This document shows, one piece after another, positions 51,501 to 61,620 of a DNA stretch of 64,000 nt. Position numbers and translations under genes: made by a program. This DNA comes from Prorocentrum cordatum. Lineage: Eukaryota; Sar; Dinophyceae; Prorocentrales; Prorocentraceae. Position 1 is the stretch's first letter; the number at the start of each line of letters is the position of its first letter. The stretch lies in NCBI GenBank assembly GCA_963575745.1, contig CAUYUJ010011214.1:284435-348434 (forward strand), in the 5' to 3' direction. The notes beneath the pieces were generated by a model. It was given only the letters and a program-made list of their open reading frames with translations, did not search any database and had not been told where the DNA came from.

Positions 51501-53219
51501 AGGATCAGTCAAAAATTGGTGGTGAGTATGGCACAGTGTCACGCTATGACAGACCTTGAAAGTTGGGATATTTCAACGGCATTTCTTCAAGGACTATCGT
51601 TCGATGAATTGAGGAAACGCTCAAGAGAGTTGAAGTTGTCATGTACAACGGTCAGGAAAGTCTACCTCAATCCACCAGCGAACGTGTGGCGACACTTGGC
51701 CAACATCGAGGGCAGCTCAGTGGTGGTACAGCCGGTTGACTACGGACTCTTTCTCCTGGAGCTACTCAAGCCTATGTATGGGCTGGTCGATGCTCCACAT
51801 CTGTGGCAGATCGCACTCACGCTGTTCCTCGTGTCTACCATGGAAGCTCGCATCAGTCTGTGGGATGACAATTTCGTGTACTGGACGGTGAAGGACATCG
51901 ACATCCTACGACGACGGCATCCTCACAAGGCGCATGAATGCGGAGTATCGGAGAACCTTCTGACAGCAATGACGGATAAGCTGGCAGCCTGCCTCACGAT
52001 TCACGTGGACGACCTGCTCACTCAGTCGAGGACACAGATCTTGAATTTCCTGAGGCAGCTACTAGAGACGAAGTTTGGAGCAGTCAAGCGTCAGAACCTA
52101 CCCTTCACACACAACGGAGCTCAGTACTCTAGATTGGCGAATGATAGCATCCTCATTCAGCAGCTTGACCACTTACGTAACATCAAGCCATGCGAGATCC
52201 CTGCTTTGAATGATGATCAACTTGTATCAGCACAATATATACATGGTTTTCGGAGCATCCTCACCAGCATGCTGTTCCTGTGTCAATGCAATGTGCACAT
52301 CTTGACGGAAGTCACTCAATTGCAGGGCTTCAACAATGAACCGAGGGCGATGCATCTCAAGAGGGCCAATGCAGTATTGAAGAAGGCGCAGAACGACAAC
52401 ATCATGATCGGTCTTCATTATCCACGACTCTCAGGACCCTACTGCCTGCGCGCCATAGGAGATGCTAACCACACGACCAAGACGAGTGTGTATCCACAAG
52501 AAGGCCAGGTTATCTTACTCATGCACGATGTTCCTCTCATCATGGACAACAAGATGGACACGATCAGCGACAAAAGGTGTCTCAGTGGATACTGTCATCC
52601 AATGGCGATTCTCTCGAACAAGGCGAAGAAAGTGGCACATTCGACTTCAATGGGTGAGACAAATTGTGCGCTAAGTGTTGTAAGTAATGCACAGATGATA
52701 GCACTTCGTATCACGGAAATGCAGATGGATCAAGATATTGCTCAGAAGGATCGTATCAAGGCGATGATGGACATCAACGAGAAGGGCGCCTACGAGATTG
52801 CGATCGACCACCTGACGGATTGCAAGGACGTGTTTGAGCTGGTGACGGGCCTGAAGGGCGTTCCTCAAGACAAGCAGCAGAGGCTTCCGGTGATGGCACT
52901 CAGAGAAGAAAGAATCACTACGCGGATACGGTGGACGATACATGTGCCGACAGAGATCATGATAGCAGATGCAATGACAAAGCCGGGGACCTTCAAGCAG
53001 ATGATGAAGCTATTGACCACAGGTTTCTTAGACATGGAGATGGTATCTAAGGTAGCTACGGCTCGACGTATCCAGCATGCACCGGTAGACTACACGGAGA
53101 GCGACCTGGAGACGATCCAGAAATTCAACGGCCAGGTGAACTTCGAGTTCTACCAGATGAACGACATCCTGATGACTGAGGCTCGCATCCGTTGCCGCCC
53201 GGAGTCACCTCTCTCCTAA
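48498..53219 (+). CDS. pol: Copia-2 pol part B: integrase, reverse transcriptase, RNase H
   Basis: The frame is open upstream of the ATG at 48498 (ALQWVHFNQRVQMDLFF), so the ATG is probably not the start. Integrase: Asp2 in VQMDLFF, Asp56 in LILDQEGG, Glu92 in GLVERWI, a DD35E spacing. A long Pro/Gln/Ser/Ala-rich linker (about 500-860) carries a duplicated motif, LDLTGELSRLLDQD (518) and LDLSGELSKLLEQD (726). RT: WDISTAFLQG (Asp1024), LLKPMYGLVDAPHLW, and IHVDDLL (Asp1171, Asp1172). RNase H: AIGDANH (Asp1322), STSMGETNCALS (Glu1387), ending IMIADAMTKPG. All catalytic residues checked are present. It makes and integrates element cDNA. Confidence 0.9.
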   Translation: MDLFFQWDQCFILVIDEFSKYKVADFLKDRTAEEILSTVLRSWIRYFGPPIRLILDQEGGMVSELASRMCDKFHIRRSFAGTDDHTMTGLVERWISLIRLRSLKLKKSAQAQGLQVTNADIIQEAAMVSNSLVSYGGQTANQVVLGFTPRDYYDMEATTLDSVTPAVDSCPDPFESALRLRMQAKIAMAKSLVEERIARCNRTRQQQTPPGQRLQPGEPVDIYRVPERKDQSGWRGPAELVKLSQGTGIVIWNGIPYILPTRHIRRHTINLEKIPIGEGNHYAYLLKDTTDSSNLTELMDLVDGTAYGQYTRIGKIFDGSSMICSPPVSQLRLVKHWCLCLQIYQRVFHLKSVDGLLYGTSVRRIPALDRMYHGLLVTWPRSNKTKYLAQEVRPDKGINITDFSSDAWDVTSFFLMYRTEVPVNPFLDDYEIPDTNDLGNIEVWPESMRDIDQDIRDIVSLLPDDDDWESTILSYSPEASRQNIREKSSLDIEQATAQLPLIREDIQDKTIGSNSNDLDLTGELSRLLDQDSSGSNPRAQPSASSGQLSAPIPQATPLPQPVQRAVPLTAPSQPAAPQPQPHTAVPVQDDSFDMSKALSDILPESQDAEVDQAMPPVSSATPAHDRPTLPEGDSKRVKTAPPSTIPAASTTASSPGLVPLSSTASTSRPTIEREPVTKREHDTVEPGQSTSMEQPPTRPYAGTSPTAQPVTLPTEEGQTESEIKELDLSGELSKLLEQDVSQPGAAAEQSAPTSSQTLIPSGDDNALSGQGLSSEDWKHLQNMPAEDAVPIGLPVHVDMPESDHAPIEDTDLYARRNMATSCLDVTAEEETYLNEARESYLHDSMTIVLEQQRQANLFADKIGQQNGLPTSDLPWTRSQSAWVLAGPWKKDQCFLFDLHTGEAVTYAAQADGNFTEQEIYENWDLVEAADRAELTAFVGHSVFACAAVKNLDSRNIIDAVWVRRWKFNPKKQIWEVKSRLCGRGFLDSQKHQIQRHSSTASRISQKLVVSMAQCHAMTDLESWDISTAFLQGLSFDELRKRSRELKLSCTTVRKVYLNPPANVWRHLANIEGSSVVVQPVDYGLFLLELLKPMYGLVDAPHLWQIALTLFLVSTMEARISLWDDNFVYWTVKDIDILRRRHPHKAHECGVSENLLTAMTDKLAACLTIHVDDLLTQSRTQILNFLRQLLETKFGAVKRQNLPFTHNGAQYSRLANDSILIQQLDHLRNIKPCEIPALNDDQLVSAQYIHGFRSILTSMLFLCQCNVHILTEVTQLQGFNNEPRAMHLKRANAVLKKAQNDNIMIGLHYPRLSGPYCLRAIGDANHTTKTSVYPQEGQVILLMHDVPLIMDNKMDTISDKRCLSGYCHPMAILSNKAKKVAHSTSMGETNCALSVVSNAQMIALRITEMQMDQDIAQKDRIKAMMDINEKGAYEIAIDHLTDCKDVFELVTGLKGVPQDKQQRLPVMALREERITTRIRWTIHVPTEIMIADAMTKPGTFKQMMKLLTTGFLDMEMVSKVATARRIQHAPVDYTESDLETIQKFNGQVNFEFYQMNDILMTEARIRCRPESPLS

Positions 53220-53225
53220 CCTCCT

Positions 53226-53273
<48 letters not shown>

Positions 53274-53349
53274 AGTTAGATGGTTTTTTAGAATGCGTTT
53301 TCTTCCCTGTAACTTTTTCCACAACAGCCCTTAGACAGTAGAATGAGAC
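53220..53349 (+). other. 3' untranslated region of Copia-2 with CT microsatellite
   Basis: A TC dinucleotide run at 53229-53271, then unique sequence ending AGTAGAATGAGAC directly before the 3' LTR. That purine-rich end is the likely plus-strand primer site, although it contains a T and C. Confidence 0.75.
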
Positions 53350-53476
53350 TGAGAATATCAGCTTCAGCAGCAGATCAGCTTAGCAATTCAGAGGATCAGT
53401 GAATGATCAAGTGTAGTATCTGTTCCGTACGCATCAGGGCTCAGGGTTTGCGCAGTTCAAGACTAAACATCTCAGT
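53350..53476 (+). repeat. 3' LTR of Copia-2
   Basis: 127 bases, identical to the 5' LTR by direct reading. Confidence 0.92.
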
Positions 53477-53890
53477 CCGGCACCGGGGGGGGGGGTGCCG
53501 GCACGGGGGGGGGGGGCGGCACCGGGGGGGGGGGGTGGGGGGGGTGCCGGAACGGGGGGGGGGGGTGGTGCCGTCACCGGGGGGGGGGTGCCGGCACCGG
53601 GGGGGGAGTGGACTGGGCACCGGGGGGGGCGGGTTTGCCGGCACGGGAGGGGGGGTGCCGTGCACCGGGGGGGGGGGGGGCCGGCACCGGGGGGGGGGGT
53701 TGCCGGCGCCTGGGGGGTGGGGATGGTGCCAGCACCGGGGGGGGGGGGCGGCAGGGGGGGGGGGTTGCCGGCAGGGGGAGGGGGGGTGCCGGAACGGGGG
53801 GGGGGTGGTGCCGGCACGGGGGGCGCGGGCGGGGGTGCGGCACAGGCATTCGAGCAGAAACCTTGCCTGGAGCGGGTGCCGGCACCCCCC
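53477..53890 (+). repeat. GGTGCCGGCACCGGGGG minisatellite, right of Copia-2
   Basis: Continuation of the 43440-43621 repeat with more irregular units and G runs up to about 12. Gly/Pro-rich ORFs are artefacts. Confidence 0.93.
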
Positions 53891-53899
53891 GGGCCGGTG

Positions 53900-54062
53900 G
53901 GGAGTCCCAGGGCCCGGTTCGGTTCCACCCGGTTCGGGCTTGCCGTTCGGGCCGGTTTCGACCGGCCGGTTCGGTTCGAACCGTCCGGTCCGGTTTCTTC
54001 CGGTCCGGTTCGGGCTCCGGTTCGGGCGGTTCGGTTGCAGGAGCCGCCGGTTCACGGTTGCC
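53900..54062 (+). repeat. GGTTCGG minisatellite, right side
   Basis: CGGTTCGGGC-type units, the counterpart of 42790-42965. Confidence 0.85.
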
Positions 54063-54579
54063 AGTTCGGTTCGGACTCTTCTTGCATTTTTTGTTCTAAC
54101 ATCGCACTTTTTTCACGAATCCCTGTCAAAAATATGACGAAATGCACTCGCGCGTCGTCGCGCGCGCATGCCAAAAACCTTCGGTGCCGGAAGGATTTCG
54201 CAATCGAGTTTCCGAAAAACATACAAAAACACATGGTTTCGTAACACTGATTTGCTAAAAAAGCTTACGCGCGAGCTTTTGCGAAATCTTAAGACAACCG
54301 CTTTGGTTTTTCAAGATTTTCACAACATGCTACCAAACGGGCGCCGCGCGCGCGCGCATGTCGAAATCAGTCGAACGCCTTGCGCGTGTGCCGTCGCGAG
54401 AATCCTCTGCAAAAAATGGGACGAAGTGCAGACGCGCGCGTCGTCGCGCGCGTAAGCTGAAATCCTTCAAAACCCATCGGTTTCAGAAGGATTTCAAAAT
54501 CGCGCGTCCAAAAAACCTACAAAAACAAAAAGGTTCGTTGGAATTTCAACAAAAGCGTGCGCGCGCGCTCTTGCGGCGT

Positions 54580-55211
54580 CGTCGCCGTCGTCGTCGTCGC
54601 CGTCCTCCCTCCTCCCGCGTCGTCGTCGTCGTTGCCTACGTCGTCCTGTGTCTTTCCTCGTGTTCGTCGTCGTCGTCCTCTTTGGCGTCGTGGTCGTTTC
54701 CGTCGTCGTTGTCGCCGTGGTCGTCCTTTCTGGAGGCCCTCCCTCTCGTCGTCGTCGTCGTTCGTCGTCGTCCGTCGTCGGCGGTCTCGTCGTCGTCCAT
54801 CATATTTAGTCGCCGTAGTCGTCGTCGTTGTTGTCGTTCGTCGTCGTCTCGTCGTCGTCTTCCATCCTCCCTGTCGTTGTTCGTTCGTCGGCCCCGTCGG
54901 CCGTCTTTCCTCCTTTCTTCGTCGTCGTGCGTCGTCGCCGTCCTCCCTCCTCCCTCGGTGTTCGTCGTTGTCGTCGCCCATTGTCGTCGTTGGCGCCGTC
55001 GTCGTCCTCATCCTCCCTCGTCGTCGTCTTCGTTGGCGGACGTCTGTCGTCGTCTTCGTCGTTTCCGTCGTCGGCGTCGGGCTGTCGTCGTCTTCGTCGT
55101 CGTCGACGTCGGTGCGTCGTCGTCGTCGTCGTCGTCGTCGTGTCGTCGTCGTGGCGTCGGGCGTCGTCGTCTTTCGTCGTCGTCGATCGACGTCGGCGTT
55201 CGTCGTCGCCG

Positions 55212-55255
<44 letters not shown>
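54580..55255 (+). repeat. CGT microsatellite in the first array unit
   Basis: CGTCGT runs with CTCCCTCC interruptions, the counterpart of 41720-42520. Confidence 0.93.
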
Positions 55256-55256
<1 letters not shown>

Positions 55257-58200
55257 GCCGCCTTGCTTCTCCGGCCTTCCTGGGGCGCTCTTGAGACGCC
55301 CCCGAGGGCTCCAAGCCGACCCCAGAGCGATATCTGTGCTCGGTCCCGCATGGGTTTTGCAAACCAAGTTGCGGGTGGGTGGGTGGGAATGATTGCGCGA
55401 GCAGTGGAGTTGACAACTTCAAGTTCGGCAAGTGAATTGCACTACGTAGATTTTCCTTCTAAGAAGAGAAAAAGTTCGCCTCCCGTGGATTATCGACACC
55501 CTTGTTCGCATTGCAACTTACATACGATGCTGCCCTATCGCCCATTCTAAATATGAACTCGTTCCACCCCAGCCAGGCCGGCATCGGCCCTCCCCGTAAT
55601 CCTCTGCAGAAAGTTCTATGCGCGAGCACTCGTTTATCCAAAGCCATCAGTTTCTAAGTCTCCCTGACAACAGAATTGACGAAGTGCACGCGCGCGTCCT
55701 CGCGCGCGTGCCGAAATCCTGCATCAGCGCTTGGCTTCGTAAGGATTTCAAAAACGAGCGTCCAAACATCATGTATAAAAGCATGGCTTCGGAACACTAA
55801 TTTTCAAGAAAAGCGCGCGCGCGCGCTCTTGCGAATCCCGAAAAAAAAAAACGAACGGCTTGTCAGCGTGAGCTGCGCGCGCATGTCGAAATCATTCGAA
55901 CGCCTTTGCGCGCGTGCCGTCGCGAGAATCCTTTGCAACAAATGGGGCGATGTGCGCGCCCGCGTCGTCGCGCGCGCGCCGAAATCAGTCAAAAACCTAC
56001 GGTGTCGCAATGGTTTCAAAACCGACTGTCCAAGCACACATACAAAAACATTTGGTTTCGTAGTCTCAGCTTTGTCCAAAAAATATAAAACACTCGCGCT
56101 CTTGCGCGCTCTCGAGAAATGCGCACTCTTGAGAAAACCCCGGAAGTTCTCAACATGTCCATCGAATTCCGCCAAACGGGCCTCTGGCGCCGCATGCCGA
56201 CATCATTCGCACGCCCTTCCCCGCGCGCCGGGGGAGCACGACCCGCGTCAAAGAAAACCATGCGGGCCACTCTCGCGCGTCGGCCGCGCGCATATCGAAT
56301 TCTTCCCAAAACCTCGATCACCGACGCGAGGGCGCCGTCATCGTCGTCGGCGCGATCAGCATCGGCGCCCGCACTGGCCGCGCCTTCGTCGGTGTCATCA
56401 TTGCCATCAGTATCGCAAGTATCATCATTGTGTCTGCCGTTGTGGACGTTGCCAGGATACCGCGCCCGCCCAAGTCGCCGACTCGCAGTGCAGTGCCCGC
56501 TGGGTTGCGCCCAGCGGTCAGCGCCACCGCGGCCGCGTCGGCGGCGGCAGACTAGAATGCCGCCGCGCGCGCACGTCAGGGTTGGCGCGGCCGCAGAGAT
56601 GCACCAGCCAACGCCGAGCATGCATCGCAATCGACAATGCATGGTTTTGCAAACCAAGTTACGGGTGGGTTGGTGGGATGTTTGCAAGAGCGTGGGATGC
56701 GTCAACTCGCCCGTTCAAGTCATTCTCCTTTTATATGACAAAATGACCCCCCCCCAGGTTTATCGGCCACCTTTTTCGCATTGCAATTTGCGTGCGATCC
56801 TGCCCCGTCGCCCATTCTAAATGAGAATTCACACCATCCCAGCCGATCCGGCATCGAACCCCTCCCGCTCTTTATTCCAGAACAAACTATGCGCGCACGC
56901 TCGTTTGTCAAAAATCATCAGTTGTCAAGAATCCCTTGCAACATATTGGACGAAGTGCGCACGAGCGCATTGTCGCGCGCGCATGCAAATCCTTCAGAAA
57001 CGCTCGGTTTCGGAAGGATTTCAACATCGAGTGCCCCGAAACATATAAAAGCATGGTTTCACAACGCTGATGTTCGAAAAAAGCGCGCGCGCTTTTGCGA
57101 ATTCTTGAGGTGACCATTGTTTTGTTCAGCACTTTCGGAAACATATTACGAAGCGGGCTTCGCGCGCGCATGTCGAAATCGCCCGAGCGCCCTTGCGCGC
57201 GTGGCGTCGCGAGAATGCGATGCCACAAATAGCACGAAACGCGCGCGTCGTCGCGCGCGAATGCCGAAATCCTTCAACAACCTTCGGTTTCGTAGCGATT
57301 TCAAAACCGAATGTCCAAAACGCATTCAAAAACACAAGGATTCGCAACATCTGTTTCCCCCCCAAAGAAAGCGCGCTCTTGCGAATTCTGGAGAAAATCG
57401 AAGGCTTTTCAACATCTGCACGGAATTCTGCCAAACGGGCCTCTGGCGCCGCGCGCCGAAAACATGTGCGCGCCCCTGCGCGCGTGCTGGGTGGGCACGG
57501 TCCGCGCCAAATAAAACCGCGAGGGCCATGCTCGCGCGTCGGCCGCGCGCGCGTGTCGAACTCTTTCCAAAACCTCCATCGCCGACGCGAGGGCGCCGTC
57601 ATTGTCGCCGGCGCCATCAGCATCAGCGCCCGCGCGGGCTTCGCCTTAGCTAGCGCGAACATAGCCGCCAGCCACTATCATCATCGCGTCTACCGTAGTC
57701 GGCGTTGCCATGATGACGCGCCCGCCCAAGTCGCCGACTCGCAGTGAAGTGCCCGCTGGGATGTGCCCAGCGGTCGGCGCCGCCGCGGCCGCGTCGGCGG
57801 CGCGAAACTAGCTGGCCGCTGCGCGCGCGTGCTAGGGTTGGCGCGGCCGCGGGGATGCGCCAGCCAACGCCGAGCATGCATCGCAATCGCCACCGCGTGG
57901 GTTTTGCAAACCAAGTTGCGCGTGGGCGGGGAGGCTGTGTGCGCGAGCAGCGAAGGCGGTCGGGCGCGGTGCAGGGCAGTCAATTCTCCTTCCTAAAGAT
58001 GAGATAGGTTCTACCCCTCCCGCCCCTTGGGACTTGTCGATTCCCCGGGAACCCATGCAAAACGCATTTGATTCTGACCCACAGTCCATCCTACCTGCGA
58101 ATTTAAATTCTCCCAGCCAGACCGGCATCGGCCCCCTTCGGTTCCCTCGCAAAACAATCTACGCGCGCACACTCGTCTATCAAAAACCATAAGTTCTCAA

Positions 58201-58687
58201 GAATCTCTCGCAGAGAATGAGACGAGGTGCACGCGCGCGCGTTGTCGCGCGCGCATGCCGAAATCCTTCAAAAACCGTCGGTTCCGGAAGGATTCCGAAA
58301 TCGAGTGTGCAAAGAGGATTACAAACACATGGTTTCGCATCACGGATGTTCAACAATAGCATGCGCTCGCGCTCTTGCGAATCCTGGAGACAACGATAAG
58401 TTTTCAACATGTTCATAACATGCTACCAAATGGGCTTCGCGCGCGCATTTCGACATCGTTCGAACGCCCTTGCGCGCGTGCCGTCGCGAGAACCTTCTAA
58501 ACGAGCGAGACGAAATGCGCGCGCGTCGTCGCGCGCGCATGCCAAAAACCTCCAAAAACCTTCGCTGCTGGATTTTAAAATCGAGTGTCTAAAACATAAT
58601 CAATAGGGTTCCGCAACACGGATGTTCAACAAAAGGGTGCGCGCGCTCTTGCGCTTTCTTAAGACAACGAAAAGTTTGTGGTTGTGG

Positions 58688-58713
58688 GATCTCTCTCTCT
58701 CTCTCTCTCTTTT

Positions 58714-58752
<39 letters not shown>

Positions 58753-58765
58753 TATATATATATAA
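58688..58765 (+). repeat. TC and TA dinucleotide runs
   Basis: TCTCTC runs followed by TATATATA, inserted in one array unit and accounting for part of its extra length. Confidence 0.9.
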
Positions 58766-60045
58766 ACAAACATGCCATGCTAATAAACGGGCTTCGCGCG
58801 CGCATGTCGAAATCGTTCGAACGCCCTTGCGCGCGAGCTGGGGCGGCACGGTCCGTGTCAAACCACACCATGCGAGCCGCTCTCGCGCGTCTGCCGCGAG
58901 CGCATTTTGAATTCCTTCCAAAATCTTCATCGCCGATGCGAAGACGCCGTCATCGTCGTTGGCGTGTGGGCATCGGCGCCGTCACTGGCTGCCCCGTCGT
59001 CACAGGCTGCCCCGTCGCCAGCATCGCTACTGTCATCGTCGCGTCCACCGTTGTCGACGTCGCCATGGCACCGCGCCCGCCCAAGCCGCCGACTCGCACT
59101 GAAGTGCCCGCTGGGATGTGCCGAGCGGTCAGCGCCACCGCGTTCGCGTCGGTCGCGCCAGACTAGCTGGCCGCTGCGCGCGCGAGAATGCGCGGGCTAG
59201 CGCGGCCGCAGACATGCACCAGCCAACGCCAAGCACTCACCGCAATCGCTTCCGCATGGGGGTTGCAAACCAAGTTGCGGGTGGGTGGGCGGGATGTCTG
59301 CGCGAGCAGTGGAGTGGGCAACTTCAAGTTGAGCACTGGATTCTCCTTTCTAAAATAAGAATAGATTCTACCCCCGGGAATTATCGATCCCCCATTTCGT
59401 ACTGCAGTTTGCATATGATTCTGCCCCATCGTCCATCCTCCCCGTGCATTCATACTATCCCAGCCAGACCGGTATCGACCCCCCCGCCATCTTCCGCAAA
59501 ATATGCTATGCGCGCACATTCGTTTATCAAAAATCAGAAGTTTGCAAGAATCCTTTGCACCATATGGGACGAAGTGCACACGCGCGCGTCGTCGCGCGCG
59601 CATGCCGAAATCCTTCAAAATCTGTCGGTTTCGGAATGATTTCAATATCGAGCTTCCCAAAAATATGCAAAAACACCGGGTTTCGCAACACGGATGTTCT
59701 AAACAAGTTTACACGCGCGTTTTTGCGAAATCTTAGGGAAACCGTTTGTTTTTTTGTCGTTTTCAAAAAAGTATCACCAAACGTCGGAATCGAAATCGTC
59801 GATCGTTCGAAATCGTTCGATCGGCTTCGCGCGCGCGCATGTCGAAATCGTTGGATCGCCCTTGCGCGCGTGCCGTCGTGAGAATCCTTTGCAAGCAAAG
59901 GACGAAGTGCACGCGCGCGCGTCGTCGCGCGCGCATGCCGGAATCCTTCAAAAACCCGTGGTTTCGAAAGGAGTTCAAAGCCGAGTACCCCCAAAAATAC
60001 AAAAAAACATGGTTTCGCAACATGGATTTTCAACAACAGCGCGCG

Positions 60046-60566
60046 CGCTCGTCGTCGTCGTCGTCGCCCTCCTCCCTCTTCCCTCGTCGTCGTCGTCGTC
60101 GCCGTCGTCGTCCTCTGTCTTTCCTCGTCGTCGTCTTCGTCGTCCTCTCTGGCGTCGTCGTCGTTTCCGTCGTCGTTGTCGCCGTGGTCGTCCTTCCTCC
60201 TCCCTTGTCGTCGTCGTCGTCCGTCGTCGGCGTCTCGTGGGGCGTCCCTCCTATTTCGTCGCCGTCGTCGTCGTCGTCGTCGTCGTCGTCTTCCTTCCTC
60301 CCTCGTCGTTGTCGTCGTCGGCGTCGCCGTCCTCCCTCCTTCTTCGTCGTTCGCGTCGTCGCCGTCCTCCCTCCGTCGTCGTTGTCGTCGTTGTCGTCGT
60401 TGTCGCCGTCGTCGTCCTCCCTCCTCCCTCGTCGTCGTCGGCGTCGGCGACGTTGTCGTCGTCGTCGTCGTCGTCTTCGTCGTCGGCGTCGTCGTCGCCG
60501 TCGTCGACGTCGGCGTCGTCATCGTTGTCGAAGTCGTCACCGCCGGCGTCATCGTCGTCGGTGTCG

Positions 60567-60621
<55 letters not shown>

Positions 60622-60660
60622 GGTCGTCGTCATTGTCGCTCGTCGCTCGTCGCTCAACGT
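60046..60660 (+). repeat. CGT microsatellite
   Basis: CGT/CGC/CTCC runs following the last regular array unit. Thr/Asp minus-strand ORFs are artefacts. Confidence 0.94.
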
Positions 60661-60669
60661 CGTCGCATC

Positions 60670-61185
60670 GCCATGCGAGCACGCCCACTGGGGTCGCAGG
60701 TGCCGCTCCCTGTGGGTGGCGCCATGCGAGCACGCCCGCTGGGGCATTGGGTGCAGGTCTCCGTGGGGCACGAGACGTGTGAGGGGGGTGCCGAAATGGG
60801 CGGGGGGCACGAAACGAGTGCAGGGTGTGCCGAAACTCGCGGGGGGACACCATGCGAACACTCCCACTGTCGGAAACTGGAACGTATACATTACCAGTGG
60901 CGGGCTGTTTTAGAATCCCAGGATTTCTTGAGGGTCGGGGACGACGTCGGGGTGGTGTGGTGTATACTTTTTCCTCGTTTTCCCGTGGAAGCAACAAAAC
61001 ATGTATACACCAGGATGCCGGAATCCGTTTTCTTGTGCGAATCTCAGTGCGGGACCGGAAAAAGGCATCGGTGTATAGAGTTCGGTTCCCTACTGGGGCC
61101 GCAGGTGCCACTCCCTGTGGGGCACGAAACGCGTGTGGGCGGGTGCGAGCACGCCCACCGAGACCATAGGTGCCCACCGAGACCA
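60670..61185 (+). repeat. Short repeats (GCGAGCACGCCC / GGGGCACGAAACG) around unique sequence
   Basis: ATGCGAGCACGCCCACTGGGG and GTGGGGCACGAAACG(A/C)GTG-type words recur at about 60670-60865 and again at 61090-61185, in loosely tandem 50-70-base units. Between them (60870-61080) sequence is unique with no gene recognised. Confidence 0.7.
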
Positions 61186-61276
61186 TAGGTCCTCGTCGTC
61201 GGCGTCGTCGTCGCCGTCGTCGTCGTCGGCGTCGTCATCGTCGTCGTCGGCGTCGGCGTCGTCGTCGTCGGTGTCG

Positions 61277-61334
<58 letters not shown>

Positions 61335-61430
61335 AATCGTCGGAGACGTCGTCGGTGTCGTCGTCGTCGTCGTCGGCGTAGTCGTCGTGGTCGTTGTCGC
61401 TGTCGTCGTCGGCGTCGCTGTCGTTGCCAA
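61186..61430 (+). repeat. CGT microsatellite
   Basis: CGTCGT run preceding a truncated array landmark (GGCCAAGTTGCGGGTGGGAG, 61474-61493). Confidence 0.94.
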
Positions 61431-61620
61431 GCGCCATGTGGTACCCACCGTCACGGTCTGAAGAAGTCTTGCGGCCAAGTTGCGGGTGGGAGGGTGGGAT
61501 GTTTGCACGAGCAGTGGAGAGGACAGCTTCAAGACAGTCAAAGTCAATTGCACCACATAGATTGCACCGTGTAGAGTGCAAGAGCCTACTGTTTGGGGTC
61601 CACGCTGGCTAACATCTGAT
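61431..61620 (+). repeat. Truncated last copy of the array unit
   Basis: Landmark CCAAGTTGCGGGTGGGAGGG followed by GGGATGTTTGCACGAGCAGT as in array units; homology is lost within about 100 bases. Confidence 0.7.

Larger units (their letters stand above)
43622..53476 (+). mobile_element. Copia-2: young, nearly intact Ty1/copia LTR retrotransposon
   Basis: 9.86 kb with 127-base LTRs at each end that I read as identical, a primer site (43750-43761), gag with zinc knuckle, protease, integrase, RT and RNase H, and a 3' end at a GGTGCCGGCACC minisatellite. gag and pol are spread over three frames, each step +1. No in-frame stop interrupts any domain. A 7-base CCGGCAC flanks both ends (43615-43621 and 53477-53483), but the surrounding repeat makes it an uncertain target duplication, and it is longer than the usual five. 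Base composition is much less GC rich than Copia-1. Identical LTRs mean a recent insertion. Confidence 0.93.
54100..59750 (+). repeat. Tandem array of units of about 1.26-1.36 kb
   Basis: The landmark CAAACCAAGTT(G/A)CGGGTGGG falls at 55360, 56650, 57907 and 59266, spacings of 1290, 1257 and 1359. Each unit also carries TCCCAGCCAGACCGGCATCG, a GACGAAGTGCACGCGCGCG plus CGTCGTCGCGCGCGCATGCC hairpin box, CAACAAAAGCGCGCGCGC, GCGCGCATGTCGAAATCGTT with GAACGCCCTTGCGCGCGTGC, and (in full units) a GCGCCGTCATCGTCGTCGGC to GCATCGCAATCGC block. Short ORFs through the units are mutually different and have no domain, so I treat the array as non-coding. The first unit (to 55360) has its middle replaced by a CGT microsatellite. 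Confidence 0.9.

Noticed and set aside
10873-53476. Copia-1 and Copia-2 as the same family
   Set aside because: LTRs share no sequence, lengths are 198-204 versus 127 bases, and base composition and pol wording differ; only the primer site is alike.
59527-60891. 454-codon minus-strand Thr-rich ORF
   Set aside because: CGT microsatellite plus array-unit antisense; differs completely from the other units.
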